A DNA stretch of 64,000 nucleotides from Streptomyces sp. NBC_01016 (GTDB lineage Bacteria; Actinomycetota; Actinomycetes; Streptomycetales; Streptomycetaceae). Under the pieces are notes generated by a model. The model searched no databases and was not told where the DNA came from. It saw nothing but the letters and a program-made list of their open reading frames with translations. Location of the stretch: assembly GCF_026341035.1 (NCBI RefSeq), contig NZ_JAPEOQ010000002.1, positions 992,001 to 1,056,000 on the forward strand, given 5' to 3'. The position numbers were made by a program, and so were the translations under genes. Below, in pieces: positions 25,743-33,826 of this stretch (position 1 is its first letter; every line of letters starts with the position of its first letter).

Positions 25743-26528
25743 ATGACCGCCGAATCCGTCACCGATGACGTCTTCCTCGACCGCCTCGCAGACCGGCTCG
25801 ACGCCCTGCCCGGGGTGCACGCCGTGACGCTGGGCGGGTCGCGGGCGCAAGGGACGCACACCGCCGCGAGCGACTGGGACACCGCCGTGTACTACCGGGG
25901 GAGCGAGGGGCTGTTCGAGCCCCGGCACCTGCGGGACGTCGGGTGGGAGGGGGAGGTCTCCGAGATCGGTGGCTGGGGCGGGGGCGTCTTCAACGGTGGT
26001 GCCTGGCTCAGCGTCGACGGGCGGCGCGTCGATGTGCACTACCGGGATCTCGATGTCGTCGAGCACGAGCTGGCCGAGGCCGAGGCAGGGCGGTTCCACT
26101 GGGAGCCGTTGATGTTCCACCTCGCCGGAATCCCGTCGTATCTCGTCGTCGCCGAGCTCGCCGTCAACCGGGTGCTGCGCGGCGAGACACCCAGGCCCGA
26201 CGGGTACCCCGCCGCCCTGCGCAAGGCGGCCCCCGAAGTGTGGTGGGGGCGCGCCTCGATCACCCTCGATTACGCGAAGGGGAACAGCGTGCCCCTCGGC
26301 GCGCGCACCGAGGTTCTCGGGGCCGTGGCCAGTGCCGCGATGCAGGCCGGTCACGCGGTGCTCGCCGCGCGCGGGGAGTGGGTGACCAACGAGAAGCGGC
26401 TGCTGGAGCGGGCCGGGCTGCGGGGAATCGACCGGGTGGTCGGGGACCCGGCGCTCGGCCTCGAAGAACTCGTGGACCGGGCGCGGGAGCTGATGGCGCG
26501 GGCCGTCGCCGAGGCTCAGCAGGCCTGA
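25743..26528 (+). CDS. Nucleotidyltransferase-fold protein
   Basis: A 261-residue protein with a polymerase-beta-like nucleotidyltransferase signature GGSRAQGTHTAASDWDTAVYY at residues ~30-50 (GGSRA...SDWD), and a third acidic residue in RRVDVHYRD. A helical C-terminal domain (residues ~150-260) resembles that of aminoglycoside or kanamycin nucleotidyltransferase-like enzymes, but the acceptor is unknown. TAGCGT sits six bases before the ATG without a Shine-Dalgarno site, so it may be leaderless. The 3' end overlaps the convergent 2H phosphoesterase gene by 13 bases. Confidence 0.75.
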   Translation: MTAESVTDDVFLDRLADRLDALPGVHAVTLGGSRAQGTHTAASDWDTAVYYRGSEGLFEPRHLRDVGWEGEVSEIGGWGGGVFNGGAWLSVDGRRVDVHYRDLDVVEHELAEAEAGRFHWEPLMFHLAGIPSYLVVAELAVNRVLRGETPRPDGYPAALRKAAPEVWWGRASITLDYAKGNSVPLGARTEVLGAVASAAMQAGHAVLAARGEWVTNEKRLLERAGLRGIDRVVGDPALGLEELVDRARELMARAVAEAQQA

Positions 26529-27061
26529 GGGCCGAGCGCGTACGTGCGGATGTCACGCCACCCCGTTCCCGCGCCATCCGTCACGATCAGCTTCACCGAC
26601 TCCACGCGCGCGTGCAGCGGCAGCGCCGTCGTGAACTCCGTCTCCGGGATGTCGTCCGTGCCCGCGCCGCTCGCCAGCGTGAGGTGGGGGTCCAAGCCCT
26701 CGTCGCCGAAGATGCCCCGGTACGGCACCGCCTCCGGCCAGCGTTCCCGTACCGACTTCGTCAGGGCGCGGAGGGGGTCGTCCGGGGCCGGGGGCAGATA
26801 GAGGACGCCCGGCCAGCGGCGTACCGCGGTGAAGCCGAGCGCGATCTGTGGGGTGGCAGCGAACAGGGCGCGCAGGTCGGCGTCCGCCTCCGGCGTGATC
26901 CGGTCCAGCGGGAGGAACGGGTAGAGGAGCGTGACGTGGGCCCTCGACGGCGTGCGGACCAGGGCGTCCGCCTCCGGGACGTGGATGGTCAAGGCCGTGT
27001 CGCCGGGAAGATCCGGCCAGCCGCCATGGTTCTCAGGAGTACGTCGCGTGGGCACGGTCAA
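26516..27061 (-). CDS. 2'-5' RNA ligase/2H phosphoesterase family protein
   Basis: A 181-residue protein with the two His-x-Thr motifs of the 2H superfamily: HVTLLYPF near residue 42 and HLTLASGAG near residue 125. These enzymes cleave or join cyclic 2',3'- or 2',5'-phosphodiesters; the physiological RNA or nucleotide is unknown. The first codon is TTG at 27061 or GTG at 27055; I keep 27061 because GGA lies at a usable distance, but this is uncertain. It overlaps the nucleotidyltransferase gene tail to tail. Confidence 0.75.
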   Translation of the reverse strand: MTVPTRRTPENHGGWPDLPGDTALTIHVPEADALVRTPSRAHVTLLYPFLPLDRITPEADADLRALFAATPQIALGFTAVRRWPGVLYLPPAPDDPLRALTKSVRERWPEAVPYRGIFGDEGLDPHLTLASGAGTDDIPETEFTTALPLHARVESVKLIVTDGAGTGWRDIRTYALGPQAC

Positions 27062-27191
27062 GTGTCACATTCCGGAAACCTCGCTGTTTCCTCCTCTCCA
27101 ACAACTCCGCTTACGCTTGAGAAACCAGTTCAGGCTGGCCGACGGCGCCCGGCACCCTCCGTGTTCGTACGACAGGAGTCTGCTCACCGTC

Positions 27192-29003
27192 ATGCGCCGC
27201 CCCCATTCGCTCCCGCCCTGGCTGAGTCACGCCCTGCGCGCCCAGCGCGCTCCCGTGCCCTGGCCCGCCGTCGTGCGCGGGGCCCTGGCCGGCGGGCCGC
27301 TGCTGCTCGTCGCCGTCGCCGCCGGGCGGCCTTCCAGTGGGGTGCTGCTCGCGCTCGGGGCGATGCTCGCCGGGGTCAACGACCGGCCGGGTCCGCGGCT
27401 CGCCGCCGTCTCGCGGCTCGGCGGGCCCGCGCTCGCCGGTGCTCTGGGGATGACCGTCGGCAGTTTCATCGGCGGTGCGCTGCCGACCGGAGCGCTCATC
27501 GCCTGCCTCTTCGCCGTGCTCGGGCTCGTGGGCGGCGCCTTCAGTGCCGTCGGGCCCGTCTCGTCCTCCGCCGGGACCCAGTTCCTCGTCACCGTCGCCA
27601 TAGGCGCCGGGATGCCGCTTCCGGAGCCCGCCTGGCAGCGCGCGCTGCTGTTCGCCGGGGGCGCCGCGTGGCTGATCCTGCTGCGACTGCTGCTGCCCTC
27701 TCCCGTACGTACGAAGGGGCTCGGCTACCTCTACGACGGTGAGCGTGCCGCCGTCGCCTCCGTGTACGAGGCCGTGGCCCGGCTGCTCGACGCCGTCGGC
27801 GGACCCGAGGCCCAGGCCCGACGCGTCGCGCTGACCGCCGCCCTCGACCAGGCGCAGGACGCCCTGCGGCCCGGCCGCTCGGCGGCCACCCGGCGCCTGC
27901 GCCGCCAGTACTCCGCCGCCCTCCCGCTCGCCGAGGCCGCCACCGCGCTCGCCTGGACCGGGGAGCCGGTGCCCGCGCGGGCCGGGGAGGGTCCGCGCCG
28001 GCTCGCCGCCGCCGTGCGGACCGGGGATGCGCCCGGCGCGCTGCCCGCTCCCGCCCGCGCCGGCGCGGGTCTTCGCGCCCTCGACGAGGCGCTGCTGCGG
28101 GCCGCCGAGGCCTTCGACGGGGCCGCTGTCCACCTGCCGTCGGGCCGGCGGCGCGCGTCCGTGCGCGGAGTGCTGCGCAGGGTGGCCGGTCCCGCAGGCC
28201 GCGAGTACGGCGTCCGGGTCGGGCTCTCCTTCGGCGCCAGCGCCGCCGTCGCCCAGGCCCTGCACCCGCTGCACTGGTACTGGCTGCCCGCCACCGCCGT
28301 CTTTCTCGTGAAGCCGGACCTCGGACCGCTCGCCTCGCGCGCGCTGTGCCGGGCCGCCGGGACCATCGCGGGCGCGGTCCTCTTCGCGGGGCTCGCCGCC
28401 GTGCTGCCGCAGCCCCTCGGGCTCGTCGCGCTCGTCGCCGCCTGCGGGGCGCTGATCCCCGTCGCCACCCGGCACTTCGCCGCGCAGACCGCCGTCGTCA
28501 CCGTTCTCGTACTGTCCCTGGTGATGGTGGGCGGGGAGCCGCAGGCATCCTGGGGCCGGATCACCGAGACGCTGCTCGCCTGCGCCATCGTGCTGGTCGC
28601 CGGGCATCTGCCGCTGCCGGGCGGGCACCGCGGCGGCGGGGTGCGGGTGCGGCTCGACGTCGCGCACGACGCCGCCCACGCCTACGTACGGCATGTGCTG
28701 AGCGAATCCCAGCAAGGAGCCAAGGGCGCCGGGGGAGCGGAGGGCGTCGACCGGCACGGGCGGTGGGCGCTGCGGCGCGAGGCGTACCGGACGCTCGCGC
28801 AGGCGCGGGCCGCCGTCGACCTCGCCGCCGCCGAACTGCCGGTGCTCGCGCGGCACTCGGACGGCTCGCGGCAGGTGACCGTCGTACTGGAGCGGCTCGT
28901 CGACGCGACGACCGCGTGCGCGGTGCAGGTGGACGACACCGGGCGGGTGCCCGAGCAGCACGCGCGCAGGATCGACGTGCTGCTCGCGGAACTCGCCGCG
29001 TAA
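27192..29003 (+). CDS. FUSC family inner membrane transporter
   Basis: A 603-residue protein with two sets of hydrophobic helices (residues ~25-175 and ~345-485) joined by a long helical cytoplasmic part, the usual plan of fusaric acid resistance/aromatic acid exporter proteins. VGLSFGASAAVAQALHPLHWYWLPATAVFLVKPDLG is the second FUSC membrane region. It probably exports aromatic acids; no partner gene is nearby. ATG 27192 follows a leader in which an in-frame open stretch continues upstream; that stretch contains no family sequence. The tail (residues ~500-603) is helical and cytoplasmic. Confidence 0.85.
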   Translation: MRRPHSLPPWLSHALRAQRAPVPWPAVVRGALAGGPLLLVAVAAGRPSSGVLLALGAMLAGVNDRPGPRLAAVSRLGGPALAGALGMTVGSFIGGALPTGALIACLFAVLGLVGGAFSAVGPVSSSAGTQFLVTVAIGAGMPLPEPAWQRALLFAGGAAWLILLRLLLPSPVRTKGLGYLYDGERAAVASVYEAVARLLDAVGGPEAQARRVALTAALDQAQDALRPGRSAATRRLRRQYSAALPLAEAATALAWTGEPVPARAGEGPRRLAAAVRTGDAPGALPAPARAGAGLRALDEALLRAAEAFDGAAVHLPSGRRRASVRGVLRRVAGPAGREYGVRVGLSFGASAAVAQALHPLHWYWLPATAVFLVKPDLGPLASRALCRAAGTIAGAVLFAGLAAVLPQPLGLVALVAACGALIPVATRHFAAQTAVVTVLVLSLVMVGGEPQASWGRITETLLACAIVLVAGHLPLPGGHRGGGVRVRLDVAHDAAHAYVRHVLSESQQGAKGAGGAEGVDRHGRWALRREAYRTLAQARAAVDLAAAELPVLARHSDGSRQVTVVLERLVDATTACAVQVDDTGRVPEQHARRIDVLLAELAA

Positions 29004-29032
29004 CGGGGAGTTCAGGGGCGCAGACAGGGGGT

Positions 29033-29998
29033 TCAGGGGCGCAGGTCGACCCATACGGGGGCGTGGTCGGACCCCGGCGCGTCCCGCCGCTCGGCCGGAT
29101 CGTCGCTCACCGACGGCAGCTCCTCGAGCTCGGCGTCGGACTGCTCCCGGGACGGGCCGGTGCCCGCGCGGACGACGTGGCCGAGCAGTTCGTGCGAGAC
29201 GAAGACGTGGTCGATCAGCTCGCGGCGGCCCTCGTGCACCCGCGAGTACCGCCGCTCCTCGGGGATCAGCGGCGCCACGTTCCACAGCCGCCGCGCGTCG
29301 CCCTTGTCGGGGTGGTCGAAGCCGGGCGTGCCGATCTCGGAGCCGGGCGGGCCCTGCAGGATCTGGGTGGTCGAGGCGGCCACCTCGTCGTTGAAGTCGC
29401 CCATGAGAGCGACACGTACGCCCTGGCCGCCCGCCCCGATGAGGGTGTCCGCGAAGGTGCGCACGGTGGCCGCCTCCGCCGCCCGCCGTTGCAGCGCGTA
29501 CGCCGCGTAGCGCGCCCGCTCACCCTCGTCGCGCGGGAAGAACCTGCCGCCCGGATACCCGAGCAGCTTCGACTTGAGGTGGCAGACGGCAGCCGTGAGC
29601 CACGTCGCCCGCGTCGAGAAGTGCACGGCGAGCACGCCCCGCCCCATCCGGTCCGCGGTCCTGCCCGTGTCGTCGACCTGCACCGGGCGCAGGCCTGCGG
29701 GGAACTCGGCCGTGTCCCCGACCACGTTCATGAACACGCTGGTGAGGAAGCCGACCCGGATCCCGCGCTCGTCCGGGTACTCGGACAGCAGCACCCGGTA
29801 CCGGCCGTCGAGCAGCTGCACCAGATCGTCGAGCGCCGCCGGGTCGCCGACCTCCTGCACGCCGAGCAGGGTGGGGCTCAGGCTCTTCAGGGTGGCGGCC
29901 AGCGAGGCCAGTTTCGCCTCGTACGCGGCCTTGTCGCGCGGGCCGTAGGGGCCGCCGGGGCGGTAGAGGTTCTCCAGGTTCCAGGTACCGACGAGCAT
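29033..29998 (-). CDS. Endonuclease/exonuclease/phosphatase (EEP) family protein
   Basis: A 321-residue metal-dependent phosphodiesterase fold. Active-site motifs are visible in order: NLENLYRP near residue 7, the metal-binding Glu in LLGVQEVGDP near residue 48, ALMGDFNDE near residue 198, and the catalytic GSDHAPVWVDL near the C-terminus. No signal peptide is seen, so it is likely cytoplasmic. The target may be DNA, RNA, inositol phosphate or lipid; not decidable here. Upstream of its start (29999-30257) lies a tandem-repeat region shared with the divergent DUF899 gene. Confidence 0.85.
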   Translation of the reverse strand: MLVGTWNLENLYRPGGPYGPRDKAAYEAKLASLAATLKSLSPTLLGVQEVGDPAALDDLVQLLDGRYRVLLSEYPDERGIRVGFLTSVFMNVVGDTAEFPAGLRPVQVDDTGRTADRMGRGVLAVHFSTRATWLTAAVCHLKSKLLGYPGGRFFPRDEGERARYAAYALQRRAAEAATVRTFADTLIGAGGQGVRVALMGDFNDEVAASTTQILQGPPGSEIGTPGFDHPDKGDARRLWNVAPLIPEERRYSRVHEGRRELIDHVFVSHELLGHVVRAGTGPSREQSDAELEELPSVSDDPAERRDAPGSDHAPVWVDLRP

Positions 29999-30084
29999 GG
30001 TGTGCTCCGTCCTAGGGCCGGCCCGGAAGGGCCGGGGCGGCCAGCGTGCCAGCGGCTCCGCCGGGAGGACAGCGCTCCTTCAGG

Positions 30085-30184
30085 AATCAGGGCCGCTTCC
30101 GGGGAATCAGGGCCGCTTCCAGAAAATCGGGACCGCTGCCAGAGAACCAGGGCCGCTTCCGGGAAATCAGGACCACTTCAAAAA
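30085..30184. repeat. Five 20-bp tandem repeats in a divergent promoter region
   Basis: Units begin at 30085, 30105, 30125, 30145 and 30165. The first is AATCAGGGCCGCTTCCGGGG; others vary mainly in the last four bases and a few core positions. A half-unit may precede at about 30073. The array fills much of the gap between the EEP nuclease and DUF899 genes. A 20-bp period is close to two helical turns, so the copies face one side of the DNA. Confidence 0.85.
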
Positions 30185-30257
30185 ACTTTCGCCGAAGCGA
30201 TGAGTTCCGCACAGCCCTCCGGTCACCCCTCCGAGAGACACGACCCGAGGAGGAAGC

Positions 30258-30950
30258 ATGGGGCTGCCGAAGGTGGTCACGCGCGAGGAATGGCGCGCCG
30301 CGCGCGAGGAGCTGCTCGCCCTGGAGAAGGCGGCGACCCGGGCGCGGGACGAACTGAACACGCGGCGCCGCGAGTTGCCCATGGTCGAGATCGACAAGTC
30401 GTACGTCTTCGAGGGCCCGGACGGGAAGTCGGAGCTGCTCGACCTGTTCGAGGGGCGTCCACAACTCGTCGTCTACCACTTCATGTTCGCGCCCGACTGG
30501 GACGCGGGCTGCCCCAGCTGCTCCGGATTCCTCGACCAGATCGGGCACCTGGCGCATCTGCGGGCCCGCGGCACGGAGTTCGTGGCGGTGTCGCGCGCGC
30601 CGTTCACCCGGATCCTGCCGTTCAAGGCGCGGATGGGCTGGACGGTGCCCTGGTACTCGTCCCATCTCAGCGATTTCAACCAGGACTTCGGCGCCACGTT
30701 CACGGGTGAGGACGGCACCCTCCAGGAGCAGCCCGTGATCAGCTGCTTCCTGCGCGAGGGGGAGCGGGTCTTCCACACGTACTCGACGTTCGCCCGCGGC
30801 ATGGACCACATCGGGTTCACCACGAACTTCCTGGACCTCACCGCCCTGGGCCGTCAGGAGGAGTGGGAGAAGCCGGAGGGGCGCGCGTCGGCTCTCGGGG
30901 CCCCTGCGGGCAGTGCGCGCGTGCGCTACCACGACGAATACGTCGACTGA
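30258..30950 (+). CDS. DUF899 family thioredoxin-like protein
   Basis: A 230-residue protein of the DUF899 family, with a thioredoxin-like core: LVVYHFMFAPDWDAGCPSCSGFLDQIGHLAHLRARG near residues 72-107 contains a Cys-x-x-Cys pair (CPSC), followed by TEFVAVSRAPFTRILPFKARMGW. The family is thought to be redox-related; function is unproven. The N-terminal helix has VTREEWRAAREELLALEKA, a family hallmark. ATG 30258 follows GAGGAGG. The gene's end, HDEYVD and stop, lies within a 19-bp sequence repeated directly behind it. Confidence 0.85.
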   Translation: MGLPKVVTREEWRAAREELLALEKAATRARDELNTRRRELPMVEIDKSYVFEGPDGKSELLDLFEGRPQLVVYHFMFAPDWDAGCPSCSGFLDQIGHLAHLRARGTEFVAVSRAPFTRILPFKARMGWTVPWYSSHLSDFNQDFGATFTGEDGTLQEQPVISCFLREGERVFHTYSTFARGMDHIGFTTNFLDLTALGRQEEWEKPEGRASALGAPAGSARVRYHDEYVD

Positions 30951-30983
30951 GGACGAATACGTCGACCGAAGACGTCGACCGAG
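30933..30983. repeat. 19-bp tandem duplication carrying the DUF899 stop codon
   Basis: GACGAATACGTCGACTGAG (30933-30951) is followed by GACGAATACGTCGACCGAA (30952-30970) and a shortened copy (30971-30983). Only the first copy has the TGA stop; a single base separates it from reading into the second copy. Confidence 0.8.
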
Positions 30984-31122
30984 CGACCTGACCTCGTATC
31001 AACTCGGTGTCATTATCGTCACGTTGCGAGCCGGGAGTGCCCCTGTCAGCGTTCTCCCTCATGAAGCGCCCGGACGCGTGGGGCGCCGTACATCGGCACG
31101 ATCACGGGGGCAGGGACGAACG

Positions 31123-31305
31123 ATGGTGAATGGACGAGTGGTTCTGCAACGATTCCCGGCAGGCGGGCCCCGCGGCTCCTGGCCCGCGGAGGAGTACGCG
31201 AACCGGCGCCGCCAGGAGGGCCAACCGGCCGAGGTGATCATGGACTTGGCGACGGACGCGTTCCTGGTGATCGTGCGGGAGCCGGTGGCCGATCTCGTGG
31301 GCTGA
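31123..31305 (+). CDS. Small conserved hypothetical protein
   Basis: A 60-residue protein, MVNGRVVLQRFPAGGPRGSW at its start, with PAEVIMDLATDAFLVIVREP at the end. I recall similar short proteins beside HTH/DUF397 regulators in streptomycetes, but no function. AGGGA lies about six bases before the ATG. The end is convergent with the next gene, 21 bases away. No signal peptide or membrane segment is evident. Confidence 0.55.
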   Translation: MVNGRVVLQRFPAGGPRGSWPAEEYANRRRQEGQPAEVIMDLATDAFLVIVREPVADLVG

Positions 31306-31326
31306 CGTCGTCGCGGGAAGAGTGCG

Positions 31327-31803
31327 TTACGAAGCGCCGACCGACCGCGACCACACCGGTGTGGTCCCCGTGACCCGGCACAGTGCGAGATACAGCGGAA
31401 TCGGCGGCGTGTACGGCACCGAACCCTCCGGACGGTGCACCAGGGCGGGTGCCCGCGGCACGTCCGGCACCAGGGCGCCCGCCGTGTAGCGCGCGGGCGC
31501 GGGCCACTCCAGGGACACGTCGGAGTCCGAGGGCACGAGCCACCACCAGTGCGCCCCGTCCGCGTAGACACAGCCCATCCGCGGCAGGCGCTTCGCCATC
31601 GCCCGGCCGAACTCCTCGGGCACCGCGACGGCGTCGCAGCCGAGCGGCGCGGTCATGCCCGCGGGCACACTGAGCCGCACGGGAGGCGCGCAGCCCGGAC
31701 GCGGAGTCTCCGCCTGCTCCGGACGCCGGGGGCGACGCCTCCGGGCCAGTCCGGCCAGCGAGTTCAAGTGCATCGTCCGCTTGCCCGTTGTCACCACGCC
31801 CAT
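31327..31803 (-). CDS. Conserved hypothetical protein next to the WhiJ-type group
   Basis: A 158-residue soluble protein that I cannot assign to a named family. Residues ~1-35 are basic (LARRRRPRRPEQ); the rest has ADGAHWWWLVPSDSDVSLEWPAPARYTAG and VPYTPPIPLYLALCRVTG. AGGA sits six bases before ATG 31803. It follows the ATP-binding protein gene on the same strand with 58 bases between, so the two are probably one transcription unit and related to the neighbouring HTH/DUF397 pair. Confidence 0.65.
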   Translation of the reverse strand: MGVVTTGKRTMHLNSLAGLARRRRPRRPEQAETPRPGCAPPVRLSVPAGMTAPLGCDAVAVPEEFGRAMAKRLPRMGCVYADGAHWWWLVPSDSDVSLEWPAPARYTAGALVPDVPRAPALVHRPEGSVPYTPPIPLYLALCRVTGTTPVWSRSVGAS

Positions 31804-31861
31804 CCGATCCTGTTTCGCACGTTCGTCGTTCCTCCGCCCGCCGTCCGACAGGGGCGGGCGT

Positions 31862-32419
31862 TCACCAAGCCCATCCGGCGCCGTCCGATGCGCCGGGGAC
31901 GGGGCCGGGCGGCTGCGGCTCCCGCTCGTCGCGGGGCAGTTCGGCCCAGACGAGGAGGCCGGGCCCGGTCTCCTGGGCGCCCCACGCCGTGGCGACCGCG
32001 GCCACGAGGAGCAGTCCTCTGCCGTGCTCCTCCTCGGGCGCGACGCGGCCCACGCGGGCGTCGCCGGGTATGCACCCCTCGTCCCGGACCGCTATACGCA
32101 GCCGGTCACCGGAGTCGTCGCGCAGCTCGCGCAGTTCGCAGTGGATGCGCCGGCTCGCGGTGTGCACGATCGCGTTCGTGACCAGTTCGGACACGACAAG
32201 GGCCGCCGCGTCACAGGTGTCCTCGCACGCGCCCCACGCACTGAGGTGGGTACGCGTCACGCGCCGGGCCTGAGCGGCGGAGCCCGGGTGGGGAGCCAGT
32301 TCGAAACTGCTGCGACGGGCAGCCGACGGGTGGGCCCCTGTCGGGGTACCCGAACGGTCACCGAGCGTAGTTTCGCCGACTTCTGTTCCTAAAGGCGCAG
32401 ACGGAGTCACGCTTGCCAC
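31862..32419 (-). CDS. HATPase_c ATP-binding protein (anti-sigma factor-like kinase fold)
   Basis: A 185-residue protein with a GHKL/HATPase_c fold like RsbW/SpoIIAB. The N-box is ALVVSELVTNAIVHT (residues ~72-86), the G1 box is VRDEGCIPGD and the G2 region is EEEHGRGLLLVAAVATAWG. In streptomycetes such short ATPases stand beside WhiJ-like HTH genes and DUF397 genes, as here, and may act as anti-sigma factors or partners of the HTH protein. GTG 32419 has GGGGAG close upstream; the open frame further upstream is not conserved. Divergent from the HTH gene. Confidence 0.8.
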   Translation of the reverse strand: MASVTPSAPLGTEVGETTLGDRSGTPTGAHPSAARRSSFELAPHPGSAAQARRVTRTHLSAWGACEDTCDAAALVVSELVTNAIVHTASRRIHCELRELRDDSGDRLRIAVRDEGCIPGDARVGRVAPEEEHGRGLLLVAAVATAWGAQETGPGLLVWAELPRDEREPQPPGPVPGASDGAGWAW

Positions 32420-32640
32420 TATCTCCCCGCCATGAACACTTGGCAAGGGCCACTCTGAAAAGTGCAGAGTGGCGTATGCCGTGTGGAGTGGGCATGGCAG
32501 ACTGCTCGCAACAGCGCGCCACACGGCCCCCATCGGGGGTGAATCGCAGGGAAACGGCCGGTGAGGGACGTCTTTCGGACCTTTTCCCGCGATGAAAAGT
32601 GGCGGGATTCAGACATCGGGACTACTGGGAGGTAGGGGGC

Positions 32641-33510
32641 GTGAGCGAACCTCGGTCCGCGCCGACGGTCGGCCAGGTCGTTCTCGGCCGCCGACTGCAG
32701 GACCTTCGCGAGGGCGCCGGGCTCAAGCGCGAGGAGGCCGCGAAAGTACTCCGCGTGACCGCCGCGACGATCCGCCGCATGGAAACCGCCGAGGTCTCCC
32801 TGCGCATCCCCTACGTCCAGCTGCTCCTCAAGGCCTACGGCGTCGCCGACGACGAGACCACGTCCTTCGTGCAACTCGCGGAGGAGGCGAACAAGCCGGG
32901 CTGGTGGCAGCGCTACCACGACATCCTGCCCGGCTGGTTCTCCATGTACGTGAGCCTGGAGGGCGCGGCCCGGCTCATCAGGTCGTACGACCCGCACTTC
33001 GTGCCCGGCCTGCTCCAGACCGAGGACTACGCGCGCGGGGTGTTCACGTCCGGGGCGATAGGCCGCGCTGTCGCCGACGACCCGGACGTGGTCGAGCGGC
33101 ATGTCGCCCTGCGGATGCAGCGCCAGGCCCTGCTCACCCGCGAGGACGCGCCCCGCCTGTGGGTCGTGATGGACGAGACCGCCCTGCGCCGCCCCGTCGG
33201 CGACATGGACGTGATGCGCGCCCAGATCGACCGGCTGCTCGAGGCGATGGAGCTGCCGAACGTGACGCTTCAGGTCGCGGAGTTCGCCGCGGGCCCGCAC
33301 CCGGGCACGTACGGACCCTTCGTCCTGTTCCGATTTGCCATGTCAGAACTGCCGGACATGGTCTACAGCGAGTACCTGACAGGCGCCGTCTATCTCGACG
33401 CGCGCCCCGAGGTGGCCACCCACCTGGAAGTCATGGACCGCATGGCGGCGCATGCCGCGACGGCGCAACGCACAAAGGAGATCCTCCGCGATCTCCGCAA
33501 GGAGCTGTGA
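32641..33510 (+). CDS. HTH regulator with DUF5753 ligand domain (WhiJ-like)
   Basis: A 289-residue DNA-binding protein: residues ~10-70 form a lambda-type HTH (LGRRLQDLREGAGLKREEAAKVLRVTAATIRRMETAEVSLR), and residues ~95-275 the DUF5753 domain (GLLQTEDYARGVF, LRMQRQALLT, VMDETALRRPVG, LQVAEFAAGPHPGTYGPF). WhiJ-like proteins regulate development and antibiotic production together with a DUF397 partner, whose gene begins right after this stop. GTG 32641 follows GGGAGG. Inverted and direct GCCACT motifs upstream (32412-32473) may be its operator. Confidence 0.88.
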   Translation: MSEPRSAPTVGQVVLGRRLQDLREGAGLKREEAAKVLRVTAATIRRMETAEVSLRIPYVQLLLKAYGVADDETTSFVQLAEEANKPGWWQRYHDILPGWFSMYVSLEGAARLIRSYDPHFVPGLLQTEDYARGVFTSGAIGRAVADDPDVVERHVALRMQRQALLTREDAPRLWVVMDETALRRPVGDMDVMRAQIDRLLEAMELPNVTLQVAEFAAGPHPGTYGPFVLFRFAMSELPDMVYSEYLTGAVYLDARPEVATHLEVMDRMAAHAATAQRTKEILRDLRKEL

Positions 33511-33783
33511 ATGGACTCGATCAAGGACCGAATACGCGGCGTCGACGGCGAGCCGATCTACAACGGCATGCCCGCGCGCGAGCTCGGCAGCGAAGGCTGG
33601 CACAAGCCGTGGAGCGGCGGCAACGGAGGCAACTGCCTCGAAGCCATGAAGCTGGCCGACGGGCGCGTCGCCGTACGTCAGTCCTCGGACCCGGACGGGC
33701 CCGCGCTGATCTACACCATCGGTGAGATCACCGCGTTCATCGAAGGGGCGAAGTCGGGGGCCGCGGACTTTCTGCTGTCGTGA
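33511..33783 (+). CDS. DUF397 domain protein, partner of the WhiJ-like regulator
   Basis: A 90-residue protein with the DUF397 pattern: WHKPWSGGNGGNCLEAMKLADGRVAVRQSSDPDGPALIYT followed by EITAFIEGAKSGAADFLL. DUF397 proteins are small partners of DUF5753 HTH regulators. Its ATG begins at the base after the regulator stop, so translation is coupled and the two are one unit. Confidence 0.9.
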   Translation: MDSIKDRIRGVDGEPIYNGMPARELGSEGWHKPWSGGNGGNCLEAMKLADGRVAVRQSSDPDGPALIYTIGEITAFIEGAKSGAADFLLS

Positions 33784-33826
33784 CGCGCCACGGATCGCCC
33801 GCGTTCGGGTGGGCGATTCGGGCCAC

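Noticed and set aside
30085..30184. CRISPR array
   Set aside because: The repeats are directly adjacent without unique spacers and no cas genes are near.
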